A DNA stretch of 7,841 nucleotides from Thermoplasmata archaeon (lineage in GTDB: Archaea > Thermoplasmatota > Thermoplasmata > Lutacidiplasmatales > UBA184): contig JASHTC010000158.1 of NCBI GenBank assembly GCA_030040755.1, positions 1-7,841 on the forward strand, read 5' to 3'. Positions 6,001-7,841 of this stretch are shown here, one piece after another (the first letter of the stretch is position 1; each line of letters opens with the position of its first letter). A program made the position numbers and the translations under genes. The notes under the pieces are model-generated. The model was not told the DNA's origin and did no database searches. It saw nothing but the letters and a program-made list of their open reading frames with translations.

Positions 6001-7626
6001 GTCTCGGGTGCCGTGGTCACGCAGGTCGCCGTCTACAGCCAGGAGGGTCTGATCGACCCGACGCTGCCTCCCGCGTCGTATGCGCCCGGCGCGACGATCG
6101 GCACGTCGATCTCCGATGCTCGCGGCGAGGCCACGTTCTGGCCGGCGGCGCTCGGGCTCGCGGAGACGAACGGGTCGCTCTACACGCAGGTGTACACGCT
6201 CACGGCGACGTACGACGGCCTCGTGTCGAATACGGTGACCGTCTTCGTCGAGCCGCAGTCCGGGTCGTTCTATACGCACGACCTGGCCGTGAACTCCGCC
6301 GGGACCGCGATCGTGGGCAACCTGTCCTTCGCCGGGATGAAGTACGCGACCTACGTCAACATCTCGGTCGGTGGCGGACCCGGTCAGTACGACAACTACA
6401 CCTGCCCGCTGCCCGGCGGCGCGCCCCAACCCGTGAACACGATACCCCTCCCCGGCTGCGCTCCGTTCTACGACACAGAGTTCGGGGCGGACGTCTGGGA
6501 GAGCGGGGTCGACAACGGCCTGCTCCCGGTGAATTTGGACATCACCGGGCTCACCGGACCGGTCGTGGTGAGCGAGTTGGCGGGCGGGGTGAACGACGTC
6601 TCGTTCGGGTACAGCGAGTACTTCGACGGGTTGTACTACAACTACACCGAGTACAGCATCCAGAACCCGATCGTTTGGCAGGACCCGACGGTCTTCATCC
6701 CCGCGACGCTCATGCAGAGCGCGGCCGGTGCCGGGGTCACGGGCATCGACACGATCTCCTGGTCCGGCACCCCGTACCTGAACGCCAAGGGGGTGGAGGT
6801 GGCCTCGGGGACCCTGACCCTGGTCTCGGGGGCGGGATCGACGGTCTTGGCGACGGGGATCTCAGGAAGCTACGCCCTGAACACCGCGCAGCTGGCCGAC
6901 GGGTACTATTCGGTCGTCTTCACCGAGACCGCGCCCGGAGCCGCGACGACGACCCAGAGCGTGGTGCTCTATGCGGATAACGAGATCGCAGCCCTGACCG
7001 CGAGCGTGAGCGCGCTCAACGCCCAGCTCTCGGGTCTCGAGGCGAACTGGGCGGCGGCGAACGCGAGCGTGGCGAGCGAGCTGAGCGCGGACGCGGCGAC
7101 GATCCAGGGCCTGCAGGCCGAGCTCACGCAGCTCCAGTCGACCAACTCCGCGGACACGGCCCAGATCGGCACGCTCCAGTCCCAGTTGTCGGCTGACCAG
7201 GCCCAGATCAGCCAGCTGCAGCAGGAGCTGGCGCAGCAGAAGCCGACGACCTCCGCCGCCGCGGCGCCGTGGTACGCGGTGTTCGGAGGAGCGGGCGGGG
7301 TAGCGCTCCTCGGCATGGTGGCGCTCGCCGCCCTCGTGGGCGGGTTCGCGTTAGGCCGCCGGCGGGGGGTGCGAGGCTCCGCCGACAAGCGCGTCCCGAG
7401 CGACAGCGACGCGGGGGGCGGACCGGCCCCGGGGCCGCGGTCCCCGGAGACGACCCCGTCCCCGTCGGTGGACGAGGGGTCCGCCTCCCGATGGCCGGAA
7501 GCCATGGAGGCACTCCGTGCCCGAGAGCGGGCTCAACCCGTCACCTGGGTGACGATTCCCCAGCCGAGCCGGGTCGGCGGACCCCCGCTCGGGACCTACG
7601 AGGAGTGGCCCGGTCCGAGGAACTGA
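3019..7626 (+). CDS. Secreted S53 (kumamolisin/sedolisin) acid protease with coiled-coil stalk and membrane anchor
   Basis: A 1535-residue serine-carboxyl peptidase predicted to degrade proteins outside the cell at low pH. Hydrophobic segment 10-29 is a signal peptide or signal anchor (AVA/AP could be cleaved); an 11-Ala run follows at 50-60. Pro-kumamolisin propeptide: about 90-243. Catalytic domain: about 335-815, with Glu426 and Asp430 (GETELDIEYA), oxyanion Asp547 (FASGDAGG) and nucleophile Ser701 (GGTSFATP). The usual C-terminal Ca2+ site looks altered (GSGWNYLQGLG, Asn801 for Asp). Beyond it lie beta-rich regions: about 836-945, an Ig-like segment about 948-1079, an uncharacterised one about 1085-1215, and another Ig-like about 1225-1320. 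A heptad coiled coil covers 1322-1408, then a membrane helix 1420-1445, RRR, and a 90-residue Pro/Arg-rich tail. Fourteen cysteines occur in near pairs, suggesting disulfides. Residues 30-1416 contain only 6 Lys and 4 Arg. ATG 3019 is the first start after a stop at 2980. Protease identity is firm; domain borders are approximate. Confidence 0.93.
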   Translation: MNQNVRSHSWVAILVVVIAVVGFALANIASNHAAVAAPGAASAQGSAPEAAAAAAAAAAASSGPLTQVQGSSSNLDPNGLTSLGSVSVVPEPQAYKSTALMTVTVTLTPSSSLQTLDNELNDVGSPMYRHYLSAEALGSAYGNSEYAPTVAYFESYGLGVQASPTSLTMTLSGTVAEMSAAFHTTLSAFATQYQSKGVWNPSFGAESGVAGTTETGATFYANIGTVELPQGIASAINGIAGLDGMTATPTVALPQGLYPGISPAGVTPGQNSSLPPTLCEFGVYGYCPQSLDGNQSIQDSNFLWTNFSADGLTCEYYNLCGQYQILFPSTMPDLSGADNLWSGASTIDSEPDTGQGITIAVIEVGCAIPSDLSEFSEMVYGNANQLPDRVTQIALNTSGGYAATGIPNTNINNCVLEGEYAGWTGETELDIEYASTMAPGAHIDVFAIPYPGYFSDFDQAYASIAQYLSLGSTGGVCPSMGTLNAANMYVVEGTLAGACRVTITSNSYGEGEEYEYFYGTPIYITAQDQELELLNSVGVTNFFASGDAGGTYETVNDFSPAESPGATSVGGAQITAEGNGSEFPITSNSFTYCDGYIEYLYNGTGYEPYCYGEISQAYWATAEGIGSTAYWSYSEGLGGTYTGVTGGGFGQSFVESQPWWQNALDTYSTGEKIDPVIAGAAAFNMTIYVDGEWLLFYGGTSFATPITAGEWALVEEQANVAFGTPEMGDINPLLYAAHNAYEAGAIAANPYTPMGTGEGLFSAPVNSYTWYYYNLSIEVPSAPVQPLWFPSLGNPAGSGWNYLQGLGIPNVQLVDNDLFGTTGLAGHSLADPAFSLFEVTPSGLVPFTDPTLVAGTSYTFEVLDSSGTPGVYDVTAYSGQSNAGAYGGGTLSTMMTGSNGQFTYIPTTGTPPGGDAATTYGYFLVSSVVGPSPQWSFVDYAVAAPTPAGTLTLCVVDPYGNCDTGDAETTMFTTTTVGDYNIFAQSDVWLNDLPVSGAVVTQVAVYSQEGLIDPTLPPASYAPGATIGTSISDARGEATFWPAALGLAETNGSLYTQVYTLTATYDGLVSNTVTVFVEPQSGSFYTHDLAVNSAGTAIVGNLSFAGMKYATYVNISVGGGPGQYDNYTCPLPGGAPQPVNTIPLPGCAPFYDTEFGADVWESGVDNGLLPVNLDITGLTGPVVVSELAGGVNDVSFGYSEYFDGLYYNYTEYSIQNPIVWQDPTVFIPATLMQSAAGAGVTGIDTISWSGTPYLNAKGVEVASGTLTLVSGAGSTVLATGISGSYALNTAQLADGYYSVVFTETAPGAATTTQSVVLYADNEIAALTASVSALNAQLSGLEANWAAANASVASELSADAATIQGLQAELTQLQSTNSADTAQIGTLQSQLSADQAQISQLQQELAQQKPTTSAAAAPWYAVFGGAGGVALLGMVALAALVGGFALGRRRGVRGSADKRVPSDSDAGGGPAPGPRSPETTPSPSVDEGSASRWPEAMEALRARERAQPVTWVTIPQPSRVGGPPLGTYEEWPGPRN

Positions 7627-7649
7627 ACCGGAGCCGGGCCGAGACAACC

Positions 7650-7670
7650 CTTTCCCTCGACTTTTTTCCT
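7650..7670 (+). terminator. T-rich transcription terminator after the protease gene
   Basis: A pyrimidine-rich stretch about 25-45 nt after the stop codon contains TTT and then six consecutive T (7662-7667) in otherwise GC-rich DNA. Archaeal RNA polymerase terminates at such T tracts without needing a stem-loop. I see no strong hairpin directly before it, so as a bacterial intrinsic terminator it would be weak. Confidence 0.5.
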
Positions 7671-7804
7671 GCCCTCCCGAGACCGGCATGCCCCCGTTCC
7701 TGGACCTACCTGTCGTTCAGCCGACCCGGCATTGACGCACGCCGGGCCAGGGGGGGGCGTCGGGCCCGCCTCCCCGGCTCCCTCAATCGGGGTTGACCGC
7801 GCCG
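7671..7804. other. Intergenic DNA, no gene seen
   Basis: GC-rich spacer between the protease terminator and the next promoter-like stretch. It includes a run of eight G (7750-7757) and a short TCAA/TTGA inverted repeat near 7781-7794. Open frames here only continue out-of-frame translations of the protease gene. Nothing in it resembles an RNA gene. Confidence 0.5.
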
Positions 7805-7834
7805 TATTATCCGTACGGACTTACCTCTGAGGTG
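7805..7834 (+). promoter_or_regulatory. Candidate promoter with two palindromes for a gene starting at or beyond the window end
   Basis: TATTAT (7805-7810) is an AT-rich box about 25 nt before GTG 7832, the arrangement seen at the other starts here. A perfect 10-bp palindrome, TCCGTACGGA (7810-7819), follows at once, then an 11-bp one, ACCTCTGAGGT (7823-7833). Either could be an operator. GAGGTG (7829-7834) also matches an archaeal/bacterial Shine-Dalgarno, so the true start may instead lie just past the window. At most three codons are visible, so no CDS is called. Confidence 0.35.
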
Positions 7835-7841
7835 GGGTACC

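Noticed and set aside
2905..6429. Minus-strand open frame of 1174 codons opposite the protease gene
   Set aside because: Its length is striking, but it is the usual antisense shadow of GC-rich codon usage. It is Arg/Gly/Val-rich, has no recognisable domain, and overlaps a gene with clear catalytic motifs.
7750..7757. Run of eight G as a functional element
   Set aside because: It is non-coding and isolated, and could equally be a homopolymer sequencing artefact.

Overview
This is a very GC-rich window holding three protein-coding genes, none of them housekeeping. I see no tRNA, rRNA or CRISPR array. The likeliest source is an acidophilic or acid-soil archaeon, with Thermoplasmatota as my best guess. 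The reasons are a huge secreted acid protease of the S53/kumamolisin type with a coiled-coil stalk and C-terminal membrane anchor, its extreme lack of Lys and Arg outside the cell, and starts that look leaderless, with AT-rich boxes about 20-22 nt upstream and no strong Shine-Dalgarno. This assignment is inference. A high-GC bacterium is not excluded, because the first gene's architecture is best known from bacteria.

Layout. Positions 1-1377 (minus strand) hold the N-terminal 459 residues of a class III adenylate cyclase with a TolB-like middle domain and TPR repeats; its C-terminus lies beyond the window. Positions 1378-1806 are a divergent intergenic region of about 430 nt with several short GC-rich hairpins and no convincing gene. 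Positions 1807-2925 (plus) encode a 372-residue IS630-like protein with two HTH domains and an RNase H-like domain whose catalytic motifs are eroded, so it is either a domesticated or a dying transposase. Positions 3019-7626 (plus) encode the 1535-residue S53 protease: N-terminal hydrophobic segment, pro-kumamolisin propeptide, catalytic domain with an intact Glu/Asp/Asp/Ser set, several beta-sandwich-like regions, an 87-residue coiled coil, a transmembrane helix and an Arg-rich cytoplasmic tail. A T-rich terminator follows. The last 40 bases look like the promoter of a further plus-strand gene.

Working together: the sequence shows no functional link between the cyclase and the protease. The IS630-like gene and the protease share an orientation and are 93 nt apart, so co-transcription or regulation of the protease by the HTH protein is possible but unproven. 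The most interesting elements are the stalked, charge-depleted protease, the eroded IS630-like protein, and the repeated start-site architecture.
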